64,000 bases of DNA, taken from Pseudomonadota bacterium (GTDB lineage Bacteria; Pseudomonadota; Gammaproteobacteria; Burkholderiales; Burkholderiaceae_B). This document shows, piece by piece, positions 17,417 through 25,365 of the stretch. Within the stretch, counting starts at the first letter, position 1, and each line of letters starts with the position of its first letter. A program made the translations under genes and the position numbers. The notes beneath the pieces are model-generated. The model was not told where the DNA came from. It searched no databases and worked only from the letters and a program-made list of their open reading frames with translations. Location: contig JAEWEV010000013.1 in NCBI GenBank assembly GCA_023389155.1, positions 62,001-126,000 of the forward strand, given 5' to 3'.

Positions 17417-18733
17417 GTGGGTACTATTAAAAGCGGAACGTTCCGATCCCTCGCCATTCGTAATTATCGAATCTGGGCGGTCGGTGCAATTGTGTCCAAT
17501 GTGGGCACATGGATGCAACGTACCGCGCAGGACTGGCTGGTGCTGGTCTATCTTACCCACCATAACGCGACGGCTGTCGGCATCGTCATGGCGCTGCAGT
17601 TCGGACCGCAAATATTCCTGCTCCCCATTACCGGGATGGCGGCCGACTACCTGGACAGACGCAAGCTGCTTATCGCGACCCAGGCGGCCATGGGTATTCT
17701 GGCTTTTGGACTGGGGATGCTCACTCTCACGGGGCTGGTGCAGCTATGGCATGTTTATGTCTTTGCGCTCTTGCTAGGGTGCGTGACGGCCTTTGACGGT
17801 CCGGCACGGCAGACCTTCGTTTCGGAGCTGGTTGGCGACACCGATCTGTCCAATGCGGTCGCCCTGAACTCCGCTTCGTTCAATGCCGCGCGCATGATCG
17901 GCCCGGCGGTTGCCGGCATGCTGATTGCCGGTGTCGGTATCGGCTGGGTCTTTATTATCAATGCCGTGACGTATCTGGCCGTGATCGCCTCGCTGTACAG
18001 ATTGCGGGTAAGTGAACTCAGTCGCAGCAAGCGGGCGCCACGCACGCGAGGCAGTCTGGTTGAGGGCTTTCACTATGTGTGGGGTCGCCCCGACCTTAAA
18101 GCGCTGTTCATGATGCTGTTTCTGATAGGTACGTTCGGGCTGAATTTCCCTATCTATATCTCCACCATGTCCGTAACGACATTTCATGTCGGCGCCAACG
18201 AATACGGGCTGTTGTCCTCGACCATGGCTATTGGTTCCGTATGTGGCGCGCTGCTTGCCGCAAGACGGGCACGGCCGCGCATCGCCTATGTGCTGACGGG
18301 TGCCGGGATTTTTGGTCTGGGATGCACACTGGCCGCCATTTCTCCCAACTACTGGATTTTTGGTCTGGTATTGATCGTGCTTGGGATCGCAGCCCAGACA
18401 TTCAATACGACAGTCAACAGTACGGTGCAGATGTCTACCGATGCCACCATGCGCGGACGGGTCATGGCTATCTATATGGCGATTGCCTTGGGCGGAACCC
18501 TAATCGGCGCCCCGGTAGTTGGATGGGTGGCTGATGCGTTCGGACCCCGCTGGTCTCTGTGTGTAGGTGCTGCAGCCGGTATTCTGGCCATGCTGATAGG
18601 CTTGCGTTATATGTTCAAATACCGGGCGCTGGGCGTGAAACTGGTACAGTATCGCGTCCAGTTCAGTCTTGACGGTCACATCGTGCAACTGCGTGAACAG
18701 GGGCGTCGCCGTGCGCGTCTTCAAACAAGATAG
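17417..18733 (+). CDS. MFS transporter (EntS/MFS_3-like exporter)
   Basis: The 438-residue protein has about 11-12 membrane helices. 'NYRIWAVGAIVSNVGTWMQRTAQDWLVLVYLT' near the start (WMQ...QDWLV) is the signature of the MFS_3/EntS drug- and siderophore-exporter group, with 'DGPARQTFVSELVG' in helix 4-5. The GTG start has a very good GGGAGGAG about 7 nt upstream. It follows a MarR regulator, the common arrangement for a ligand-induced efflux pump. The 3' end overlaps the convergent DUF2938 gene by 13 bp. Confidence 0.88.
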   Translation: MGTIKSGTFRSLAIRNYRIWAVGAIVSNVGTWMQRTAQDWLVLVYLTHHNATAVGIVMALQFGPQIFLLPITGMAADYLDRRKLLIATQAAMGILAFGLGMLTLTGLVQLWHVYVFALLLGCVTAFDGPARQTFVSELVGDTDLSNAVALNSASFNAARMIGPAVAGMLIAGVGIGWVFIINAVTYLAVIASLYRLRVSELSRSKRAPRTRGSLVEGFHYVWGRPDLKALFMMLFLIGTFGLNFPIYISTMSVTTFHVGANEYGLLSSTMAIGSVCGALLAARRARPRIAYVLTGAGIFGLGCTLAAISPNYWIFGLVLIVLGIAAQTFNTTVNSTVQMSTDATMRGRVMAIYMAIALGGTLIGAPVVGWVADAFGPRWSLCVGAAAGILAMLIGLRYMFKYRALGVKLVQYRVQFSLDGHIVQLREQGRRRARLQTR

Positions 18734-19230
18734 GTATAGAGGGCCAGCGCGCTGACGTACAGGGCAAAACTGAAAACAATGTGATTGATGATCGTGCGCA
18801 GTCTAATTCGAACAGGATCCGGTGTGCGGGCGGCGGCAATGCCAAGTCCCATGCCGGGCTGCATCACAAACCATGCTGCGCAGGTTGCCAGTACCAGGCC
18901 GATCAGAAACGGGCCCGGCAGAGTGGGATAAACGACACCCTGGACGTACCAGATCGCCACGACAAATAAGCCATACAGAATTCCGACCAGATAATGGGCG
19001 AACCAGCCTATGGCGAGTTCGCCGCGAACGGCCATTGCATCTGCAATACTGTCATGGTAATAGCGGCCTTGCCGAAGATACGCAAACCACCGACCGGCCA
19101 ATGCCCAGTTGGCAGGCGCCGCATCGTAGGCGCGTTTTGCGACCAGCGCCCAGATGTCCAGGATGGCGGTGGCGGCAATACCAATGATCACGCCGTGAAG
19201 AAAAAGAGCCGGGATACTGTATATGTGCAT
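18721..19230 (-). CDS. DUF2938 family membrane protein
   Basis: The 169-residue protein has four to five hydrophobic segments ('FLHGVIIGIAATAILDIWAL', 'VGILYGLFVVAIWYV', 'FLIGLVLATCAAWFVMQP', 'NHIVFSFALYVSALALYTYL'). The pattern of an N-terminal 'GIxATxxxDxW' helix, a 'GRWFAYLRQGRYYHDSIA' loop and 'FVMQPGMGLGIAAARTP' matches the DUF2938 family, whose role is unknown. It runs convergent to the MFS exporter and stands alone as a transcription unit. Confidence 0.8.
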   Translation of the reverse strand: MHIYSIPALFLHGVIIGIAATAILDIWALVAKRAYDAAPANWALAGRWFAYLRQGRYYHDSIADAMAVRGELAIGWFAHYLVGILYGLFVVAIWYVQGVVYPTLPGPFLIGLVLATCAAWFVMQPGMGLGIAAARTPDPVRIRLRTIINHIVFSFALYVSALALYTYLV

Positions 19231-19310
19231 GGCAAACTCTATTGTGTCAGGTTGAAGGGTAAATTTGCGGTAGCGCGGACCCTGTGGCCGTGCTTGAACC
19301 GAATGACACG

Positions 19311-19850
19311 CTATTGCAGGGCAACACCATCAAAACCGGCAACGACGAGCCCATTGGCGTCAAGCATATCCAGATGATCGCCTTGGATCCGGTATTTTTC
19401 CACCAGAAGAAGAGTTTGCAGAAATTCCGCTTCCTGCTCCATGCCATTCGCGCAAGCCATCCTGGTGCCACCTATTTGCTGCATTTTCAGCTGATCCTCG
19501 TTTTGCTCAAAACCACCCATCATACGGTTACAACCGCTGCTTCCCGACAGACGATCGCCCTCGGCAGCAAACACGATATGGGCTTCGCGCTGCTGCTCAT
19601 GGGTCGATACAGGCTTGCCTTGCAGAGTCACCAGTTTCCAATAGGTGTTACGTAAGGGACTGTCCGGGACGACAGACGGGGAAGCGTTTTGTGTGACATC
19701 ATGCTTGCGGGAATCCGGGGTAGCGCTGGCCATGGATATGGCGATGCGATCCTGATATATGGCCGGACCCGACAGTGTGGTCGCTCCTGCCGACACGCTG
19801 ATTGCATATGTAATAGCGAGCTGTAGCGAACGCTTTAAAACCTGATTCAT
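19311..19850 (-). CDS. META domain (HslJ-like) exported protein
   Basis: The 179-residue protein has a signal peptide ('VLKRSLQLAITYAISVSAGATTLSG') and a C-terminal META/HslJ domain: 'NTYWKLVTLQGKPV', 'AHIVFAAEGDRLSGSSGCNRMMGGFE', 'TRMACANGMEQEAEFLQTL' and 'LDMLDANGLVVAGFDGV'. The 'SGSSGCNR' loop and 'T.MAC' are family landmarks. META domains occur in HslJ of E. coli and in secreted virulence-linked proteins; molecular function is not established. The ATG at 19850 is preceded by AAGGATGGAAG; a TTG at 19865 is possible but overlaps that ribosome site. Confidence 0.82.
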   Translation of the reverse strand: MNQVLKRSLQLAITYAISVSAGATTLSGPAIYQDRIAISMASATPDSRKHDVTQNASPSVVPDSPLRNTYWKLVTLQGKPVSTHEQQREAHIVFAAEGDRLSGSSGCNRMMGGFEQNEDQLKMQQIGGTRMACANGMEQEAEFLQTLLLVEKYRIQGDHLDMLDANGLVVAGFDGVALQ

Positions 19851-20047
19851 GCTTCCATCCTTCAAGACTATTGCCGGGGCCAGTCATCATAACCGGCAGT
19901 TTTGAGGAGCACAACCGCAAGCCTGCGTAAGGCTGTTCGCCGTCTGCCATGGTACGCCGCGCTTCAAAGGCAGCTCGTATTGCATCCAAAGGGGCTGATC
20001 CGACGATGTCACTCGTTGGCGCAGTTCGCCTGACGCCTGTGCATGAA

Positions 20048-20065
20048 CCTAGGGTTTGTACTAGG
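20048..20065. promoter_or_regulatory. Inverted repeat CCTAG-N8-CTAGG upstream of the sigma-54 promoter
   Basis: The 5-bp arms are perfect and lie about 85 bp upstream of the predicted transcription start. That is near the usual upstream-activator distance for sigma-54 enhancer-binding proteins. The symmetry is short, so the assignment is tentative. No enhancer-binding activator gene is in the window. Confidence 0.3.
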
Positions 20066-20123
20066 ATGGTGCAATTTTTCAAAGAAAATTCAGATAGTTA
20101 CGTGGTTTTCCCTTGGTGTGGGC

Positions 20124-20139
20124 TGGCACACAACTTGCT
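20124..20139 (+). promoter_or_regulatory. Sigma-54 (RpoN) -24/-12 promoter
   Basis: TGGCAC-N5-TTGCT matches the consensus TGGCAC-N5-TTGCW exactly, with GG and GC 10 nt apart. A transcript would begin near 20150 and run through the 38-codon ORF at 20232-20348. The preceding segment (GCAATTTTTCAAAGAAAATT) is AT-rich, as an IHF-bent region would be. Confidence 0.7.
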
Positions 20140-20231
20140 TGAGAAACGGTGAGAGCTGTCAGCAGACCGTTTTTGCTGTCTCGCCGCAACAGCTCCCATT
20201 CTTTGTATTTTTCTTGAAAAGGGGTATCACC

Positions 20232-20348
20232 ATGAACCGCAATCATTTCTACAGCAATATGCTGGATTCTGTCCTGGACAAAATCTGCAATGCCGTCGCG
20301 CTGCTGGGAACCATGAAGGGCGGCCAAAGGGAAACATACTGGGATTAA
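20232..20348 (+). CDS. Small hypothetical protein (38 aa) behind a sigma-54-type promoter
   Basis: The ORF encodes 38 residues beginning MNRNHFYSNMLDSVLDKIC, a possible amphipathic helix (FYSNMLDSVLDKICNAVALLG) followed by a polar tail ending ETYWD. AAAAGGGG lies about 9 nt before the ATG, a fair ribosome site. I do not recognise a family. The exact -24/-12 promoter about 100 bp upstream and the absence of another gene in this orientation argue that something is transcribed here; it may be this peptide or a non-coding RNA. A possible 6-bp-stem hairpin follows at 20362-20388. Confidence 0.4.
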   Translation: MNRNHFYSNMLDSVLDKICNAVALLGTMKGGQRETYWD

Positions 20349-20450
20349 GAGCGAGACAAGGGCCGCCGATGTGCAATGCGATGGCGGCTAACGATGCGTA
20401 CACATAATACGCAGATAACGACTCCCCTGACCTGTGTACGGTTCCGGCAT

Positions 20451-21230
20451 TTATTGCCTGACTGTCCAATAGGCCAGGGTTTCATATGGGAAGGTCACGT
20501 GTGGCTGATTTTTTAGTTCGGGTGTCTGTTCGATCAGTGCCAGGACCTGGCGGCGAACACTCGACTGCTGCTCTTCAGGCAGCGCGGCGATGAAACTGGT
20601 CGACAGGCTTCTGTTGACGATAACATTCTCTGGCGTACCCGTATGCCCGTGTGAAAAACGAACTTCCTGCAACGGACTGAAACCGGCTCGCGGAAATACC
20701 TCGAGCCATTTTCCCGTGTGAAAGCGCGGCGTGTCGGATTCGTAGGCATTAACGATTTCATCGAGCTTGCGAACCCATTCCTGCCGCGTATCCCGTTTAT
20801 TCCAGATCAGGCCAAGCCGTCCACCTGGACGCAGCACACGATGAATTTCATTCAGTGCTGCTGTGGTGGCGAACCAGTGAAACGCCTGTGCGCAAACCAC
20901 TATGTCGACGGATTCGTTGTCCAGTGGCAGGGCTTGCGCGGTACCCGCCAGCACCGTGACTCCGGGGACGTGTGCGGACAATTCAGCGCGCATCGACGCC
21001 ACGGGTTCCACCGCTGTCACGCTTGCGCCGGTTTGCTGCAGGTATCTGGTAAACTTTCCTGTTCCGGCTCCCAAATCAATCACTCTGGTGTCGGCACCCA
21101 TATTTAGCGTGCCGGTCAGCCACGGTAGGATCTGCGATGGGTAATCCGGACGCCCCTGCACATAGGTATCTGCGGATTGCGCATAGCCACGATCGGCAGA
21201 ATGATGAATGGGCTTGGCAGTGTCAGGCAT
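20451..21230 (-). CDS. Class I SAM-dependent methyltransferase (Methyltransf_11 type)
   Basis: The 259-residue protein has the Rossmann methyltransferase motifs: motif I 'VIDLGAGTGKFTRYLQ', 'VTAVEPVASMRAELS' (motif II acid), 'VDIVVCAQAFHWF' (motif IV) and 'EIHRVLRPGGRLGLIWNKRD' (motif V/VI). The opening 'YAQSADTYVQGRPDYP' is typical of the group related to yeast trans-aconitate methyltransferase-like and UbiE-like proteins. The ATG at 21230 has GAGGA about 7 nt upstream, while the ATG at 21236 abuts the same site. Substrate is unknown. It is divergent from the HugZ-like gene. Confidence 0.85.
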   Translation of the reverse strand: MPDTAKPIHHSADRGYAQSADTYVQGRPDYPSQILPWLTGTLNMGADTRVIDLGAGTGKFTRYLQQTGASVTAVEPVASMRAELSAHVPGVTVLAGTAQALPLDNESVDIVVCAQAFHWFATTAALNEIHRVLRPGGRLGLIWNKRDTRQEWVRKLDEIVNAYESDTPRFHTGKWLEVFPRAGFSPLQEVRFSHGHTGTPENVIVNRSLSTSFIAALPEEQQSSVRRQVLALIEQTPELKNQPHVTFPYETLAYWTVRQ

Positions 21231-21370
21231 AAACATTCCTCAATGAAAATCGGGATTGAAATATCACACAACTTAATATTTCACACTTGTCTTCAAGGAA
21301 TCATACATCCCTAAGCTGACAACTACCCGTGCGGGACAGAACTCTTGCAACCAGCCTGGATGAACGCTAT

Positions 21371-21889
21371 ATGACCAATAACATCGATATGCACACGCTT
21401 GCGCCAGAGATTGATCGCCTGCACCGCGAATGTCTCAGTCTTATTATGGCAACGACCAATGCCGAGAACGTTCCCACCGCCAGCTATACGCCGTTTGTCC
21501 ATATGGAAGGTCATTTCTACATCCTCGTGTCCGGACTGGCCATCCATGGCGAAAACCTGAAAGTCCATCCTGACCTGGATGTGCTATTGATAGAAGACGA
21601 AAGCAAAACACGCAATATTTACGCGCGCCTGCGTCTGAATTACCGCGTGACCGCGTCCAGTGTAGATAAGGGGTCCGAGGAACATGATCGGGCGGTCGCA
21701 TTGCTGACCCAACGTGCAGGCAAAACAGTCGGCCTGCTCGATTCCATGGACGATTTCACGATGTATCGACTTACGCCCGCACGCGGTACTCTGGTGCAGG
21801 GTTTTGGAAAAGCGTTCGTATTCGATCCGGCTGACTTGTCTGCTGCCGCAGTACAGCTTGACGAAAAAAACATCACTCAGTACCGCTGA
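21371..21889 (+). CDS. HugZ/HutZ-like heme utilisation protein (PNPOx fold)
   Basis: The 172-residue protein resembles HugZ/HutZ, split-barrel proteins that bind heme in the cytoplasm and take part in releasing iron from it. 'IDRLHRECLSLIMATTNAENVPTASYTPFV', 'HFYILVSGLAIHGENLKVHPDLDVLLIEDE' and 'YRLTPARGTLVQGFGKAFVFDP' follow the family pattern. It is the short HutZ-like form, lacking the long N-terminus of Helicobacter HugZ. The ATG at 21371 is preferred to a GTG at 21329. It stands 225 bp before znuA and shares the heme theme with the receptor/CobN-like locus at 48.6-56.6 kb. A general flavin-binding oxidase is the alternative. Confidence 0.78.
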   Translation: MTNNIDMHTLAPEIDRLHRECLSLIMATTNAENVPTASYTPFVHMEGHFYILVSGLAIHGENLKVHPDLDVLLIEDESKTRNIYARLRLNYRVTASSVDKGSEEHDRAVALLTQRAGKTVGLLDSMDDFTMYRLTPARGTLVQGFGKAFVFDPADLSAAAVQLDEKNITQYR

Positions 21890-22020
21890 AGTCGCAAGCA
21901 GGGGCAGCGGCAGGCGAGGGTGACCGAACAGACGCCACCACAAACGCACCGAGAACATAGACAGCATCGAAACTGGTCTTTCGCGTTCAGCCGCGGCGAG
22001 AATCGATTGACGCATGATTT

Positions 22021-22038
22021 GTTATGTTATAACATAAC
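22021..22038. promoter_or_regulatory. Zur-like operator upstream of znuA
   Basis: GTTATGTTATAACATAAC is a perfect 18-bp palindrome lying 77-94 bp before the znuA start. Its core ATGTTATAACAT resembles known proteobacterial Zur boxes and is identical to the core at 50911-50922. Downstream AT-rich sequence would hold the znuA promoter. Confidence 0.8.
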
Positions 22039-22114
22039 TAAAATTAATCATTTCCTGACTTTCACTGCCTTGCAAACGTAGGGCGGTTGCGTTTTCGATT
22101 TTTTGGGGTTTTCC

Positions 22115-23176
22115 GTGCAGATTGTATCCAAACCGTTATTTTTGTCAGCCGTGCTTGGCGCGGCCTTGCTGGGCAGCGTGCCTGTTGCCGGCGCCAAAAC
22201 GCTGAATGTAGTGGCCAGTTTTTCCATTATCGAGGATCTTGCCCGCAACGTCGGTGGTGATCGCGTGACGGTGAAATCCATTGTCCCTGTCAATGGCGAC
22301 GCCCATACCTATGAGCCGCGACCGGCAGATGTGATTGCGCTCAAGCAGGCTGAACTGGTCCTGGTAAATGGTCTGCAATTTGATCCGTTCATGCAGCGAC
22401 TGGCCTCATCCAGCGGTACCAAAGCCGCAGCCGTTGAAGTCACCAAGGGCATTAAGCCGTTGAAAAATACGGAAGAAGGCCATGCACACGAACACGAGCA
22501 CGGCGCTGACAAGCCGGATCATGACCATGACCACGAACATGACAAAGGTCACGATCATGACCACGATAAAGATCACGATCATGAACATGACAAAGGGCAT
22601 GATCACGAACACGATCATGCAAACGGGCATGGGCACCACCATGGCGAGTATGACCCGCATGCCTGGCAGTCCGTTCCCAATGCCATCATCTATGTGAAAA
22701 ATATTGCCGATGCCTTATGCAAGGCTGACAATGCTGGGTGTGATGTCTACCGGCAGAATGCGAGTGCCTACACCGAGAGGCTCAAAGCGCTGGACGAATC
22801 GGTCAAATCGGCGTTTTCAGCATTGCCCAATGATAAACGTACCATCATTACATCACACGATGCGTTTGGCTATCTTGGCGCAACTTACGGCCTGACCTTG
22901 CTGGCGCCCGAGGGCACCTCATCGGAAACAGAAGCCACGGCGGCAGATGTTGCCGCGATCATCCGTCAGGTGCGCGAAGACAAGGGTTCCGCAATATTCA
23001 TGGAAAATATCAGCAATCCGGCGCTGATCAAGCAGATCTCTGCTGAAACCGGGATACCGGTCGGAGGCAAACTGTATTCCGATGCGCTGTCGGGTCCCGA
23101 TGAGCCGGCATCTACTTATCTCAAGATGATGCAGTACAACGTTGACACCATCACAGGCGCAATTCTAAAAAAATAA
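22115..23176 (+). CDS. znuA: Zinc ABC transporter periplasmic binding protein with His/Asp-rich loop
   Basis: The 353-residue protein is a cluster-9 metal-binding lipoprotein-like or periplasmic receptor. A signal sequence ('LFLSAVLGAALLGSVPVAGAKT') precedes 'LNVVASFSIIEDLARNVGGD', the metal ligand region 'NGDAHTYEPRPADV' and 'DPHAWQSVPNAIIYV'. Between the lobes, at about 122-180, sits an unusually long run of His, Asp and Glu repeats (for example GHDHDHDKDHDHEHDKGHD), typical of zinc receptors and thought to capture or buffer zinc. A Zur-like palindrome upstream supports zinc rather than manganese. The GTG start is preceded by GGGG; a TTG at 22103 is possible. No znuB or znuC gene follows. 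Confidence 0.92.
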   Translation: MQIVSKPLFLSAVLGAALLGSVPVAGAKTLNVVASFSIIEDLARNVGGDRVTVKSIVPVNGDAHTYEPRPADVIALKQAELVLVNGLQFDPFMQRLASSSGTKAAAVEVTKGIKPLKNTEEGHAHEHEHGADKPDHDHDHEHDKGHDHDHDKDHDHEHDKGHDHEHDHANGHGHHHGEYDPHAWQSVPNAIIYVKNIADALCKADNAGCDVYRQNASAYTERLKALDESVKSAFSALPNDKRTIITSHDAFGYLGATYGLTLLAPEGTSSETEATAADVAAIIRQVREDKGSAIFMENISNPALIKQISAETGIPVGGKLYSDALSGPDEPASTYLKMMQYNVDTITGAILKK

Positions 23177-23197
23177 TTCGCTAGTGATATGGCATGC

Positions 23198-23235
23198 GTG
23201 ATATTGCGCCCGCGCTGTGCGGGACGCAATATCAC
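23198..23235. terminator. Long hairpin downstream of znuA
   Basis: GTGATATTGCG and CGCAATATCAC form a perfect 11-bp stem, with CCCGC and GCGGG pairing inside it, beginning 22 bp after the znuA stop. It lacks a U-run, so it may be a terminator needing help, an mRNA stabiliser, or a regulatory element for the following gene. Confidence 0.6.
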
Positions 23236-23250
23236 TGACAGACAGGGGCG

Positions 23251-23270
23251 GCAAGGGTCGCCCTTGTTGC
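23251..23270. promoter_or_regulatory. Second hairpin between znuA and the SSB-like gene
   Basis: CAAGGG and CCCTTG pair around TCG, 15 bp after the preceding hairpin and ending 14 bp before the next start codon. The CGGAGG ribosome site follows directly. The two hairpins in tandem could set unequal expression of znuA and its neighbour. Confidence 0.4.
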
Positions 23271-23284
23271 TTTCGGAGGCAGCT

Positions 23285-23677
23285 ATGCAGCGGTATCTCA
23301 ATGAAATGACACTGCAGGGCGATCTGGTTAACCATCCCTGCCTGGATTATTTCCCTGATGGAACAGCCGTTCTGCGCATTACACTTGAAACCCGACATAC
23401 CCGTTTCGACCAGCACACTGACGAGATACTTTGCGCTTGCGAGCATCACGATGCTGTACTGTACGGCCATCAGGCGGAGCAGGTTGCCTGGTCACTTGCA
23501 AAAGGGGATCAGCTGTGGTTGCGCGGCCCGGTAAGTCATCGGGCTTTCAGGGACGGCATCACCGGCAGACAGGGCGTGATTTGGGAAGTGGAAGCACGAC
23601 AGATCAAAATCATGTCCATTCGACGTGACTCGGGGCAGCGATCGCACGCTACCCGGTTGTGGCTCAATGGCCGTTAG
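23285..23677 (+). CDS. Single-strand DNA-binding (OB-fold) protein, PriB/SSB-like
   Basis: The 130-residue protein begins 'MQRYLNEMTLQGDLVNHPCLDYFPDGTAV' and continues 'LRITLETRHTRFDQHTDE', 'CEHHDAVLYGHQAEQVAWSLAKGDQLWLRGPVSH' and 'WEVEARQIKIMS', which matches the strand order of SSB/PriB OB folds. A good CGGAGG site precedes the ATG. It is neither full-length SSB (no acidic C-terminal tail) nor next to rpsF/rpsR/rplI, the usual home of priB. It lies after znuA, separated by two hairpins. It may be an accessory SSB paralogue. Confidence 0.65.
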   Translation: MQRYLNEMTLQGDLVNHPCLDYFPDGTAVLRITLETRHTRFDQHTDEILCACEHHDAVLYGHQAEQVAWSLAKGDQLWLRGPVSHRAFRDGITGRQGVIWEVEARQIKIMSIRRDSGQRSHATRLWLNGR

Positions 23678-23721
23678 CAGCGATCTGTTGCAATAATCCG
23701 CAACACGCTATCTGTTTCACA

Positions 23722-25146
23722 CTATTGTTCAAGGACGCTACGGGTAACATCCGGCTTCAGGGATTTATCCGTGCGCCAGTATCGGGACAGGAAAAATGCC
23801 ATGGCGCAGAGCGAAAGGCTGACCAGACCGAACCAGAATGCTTTCTTCTGCTCAGGCAAAAATGCCATGGCGCCCAGGATGCTTAGCATGCCAGCAATAG
23901 CCAGGTAGCTCAGATACGGGAAGCACCACATGCGAACCCGAATGCGTTCGGGGCAGTTTTTCTCCATTCTTTTTCTTAGCCTGATATGGGAAATGGCAAT
24001 CAGAATATAGACCACCAGTGCGACCGTGCCGTAAGATTCGACAAGGAAAGGAAAGATACCGTCCGGAGAGTAATAGGACACCACAATCGCTGCGTAGCCG
24101 AATAGGGTGGAGAAAATAATCGCGCGGATGGGTACACCGTTCTCCGACACGGTAGCCAGCGCTTTGGGTGCATCACCGTTGCGGGTGAGCGCGAAGATCA
24201 TTCGCGACGCCGCATAAAGTCCGGAGTTCAGGCAGGACAGGACCGCGACAAGAATCACTGCATTCATGATATGAGGCGCATAGGGAATTTGCATAACCTG
24301 CAGGGCGCTCACATAGGGTGTTGAAATGGCCTCTGAATTCCACGGAACCAGACACACTACGAAGAATACGGATCCCACGTAGAAAAACAGAACCCGGCTG
24401 ATAACAGAGTTGGTTGCCTTGGCGACAGATTTCGCGGGATCGGCTGTTTCGGCCGCGGCGATCGTGACGATTTCGGCACCGAAATAGAACCCTGTGGCAG
24501 CCACTGCGCCCGACAGTACCGGTCCCCAGCCATTGGGCATGAACCCACCATGCCTGAGCATCTCGCCCAGGCCTGTTGCCGTGTGATCTGGCCACATACC
24601 CAGCAGGAACAGGCAGCTAAGAAAAAGAAACACGACAATGGCGGCAACTTTGATGGAAGAAAACCAGAACTCGAATTCTCCGTAGGACTTCACGGAAAAC
24701 AGGTTGGTGATGGTCAGTACGGCCATCAACGTCAGGCTGATTTCCCACGACGGCAGATTGGGCAGCCAGAACTGTATGAGTTTGGCGCCTGCTATGGCTT
24801 CAATGGCGACAACGATCACCCAGAAATACCAATACATCCATCCCGTCATGAAACCGGCAAATTCCGCCTTGCCAGGCTGCTCGCGGAATGCACTGCGGGC
24901 ATATTCATAAAAAGAGCCGACAACGGGTAATGACGAGGCCATTTCCCCCAGCATACGCATGACCAGAATGATCAACACGCCCGTAATGAGAAAGGATATC
25001 AGGGCTGCAGGCCCGGCATTTTTTACAACGACTGAACTGCCTACAAAAAGTCCCGCACCGATTACGCCACCGAGCGCAATCATGGACATGTGGCGCGGTT
25101 TGAGCGAGTGCTGCAGCTGGTTCTGACCATTTACATCAATGTTCAT
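23722..25146 (-). CDS. Amino acid permease (APC family, GabP/AroP-like)
   Basis: The 474-residue protein has 12 predicted helices. The first, 'MSMIALGGVIGAGLFVGSSVVV', holds the APC G-G-x-I-G-x-G-L-F substrate loop, followed by 'GEMASSLPVVGSFYEYARSAF' and 'GWMYWYFWVIVVAIEAIAG'. This pattern is characteristic of the AAT subfamily (GabP, ProY, AroP, LysP). Close likeness to GabP suggests gamma-aminobutyrate or a similar amino acid, but specificity cannot be read from sequence. It stands alone on the minus strand. Confidence 0.88.
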   Translation of the reverse strand: MNIDVNGQNQLQHSLKPRHMSMIALGGVIGAGLFVGSSVVVKNAGPAALISFLITGVLIILVMRMLGEMASSLPVVGSFYEYARSAFREQPGKAEFAGFMTGWMYWYFWVIVVAIEAIAGAKLIQFWLPNLPSWEISLTLMAVLTITNLFSVKSYGEFEFWFSSIKVAAIVVFLFLSCLFLLGMWPDHTATGLGEMLRHGGFMPNGWGPVLSGAVAATGFYFGAEIVTIAAAETADPAKSVAKATNSVISRVLFFYVGSVFFVVCLVPWNSEAISTPYVSALQVMQIPYAPHIMNAVILVAVLSCLNSGLYAASRMIFALTRNGDAPKALATVSENGVPIRAIIFSTLFGYAAIVVSYYSPDGIFPFLVESYGTVALVVYILIAISHIRLRKRMEKNCPERIRVRMWCFPYLSYLAIAGMLSILGAMAFLPEQKKAFWFGLVSLSLCAMAFFLSRYWRTDKSLKPDVTRSVLEQ

Positions 25147-25365
25147 TCTTTATCTCCTGTATACAACTATTTTTGTTTTTGCTTTTGGGAGACGAATTTA
25201 CATGTAATAAGGATCGATAGACAGAGCCAGATTGCAGCTATCTATTGGTCCACAACGCAGTTGCGTGCAGGGGCCTGCAGGCGGCGTGCCCGGCCACGAT
25301 AATGTCATGGAGAAATTGGCAGAACTTGTGTTTGCAGGGTGGCTTCGCCGCAGGCCGCGGCCGGT

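Larger units (their letters stand above)
19851..20231. other. 381-bp intergenic region with a sigma-54-type promoter
   Basis: No convincing coding sequence lies here. The right half contains an inverted repeat at 20048-20065 and a textbook -24/-12 promoter at 20124-20139, both reading towards the small ORF at 20232. Confidence 0.6.
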
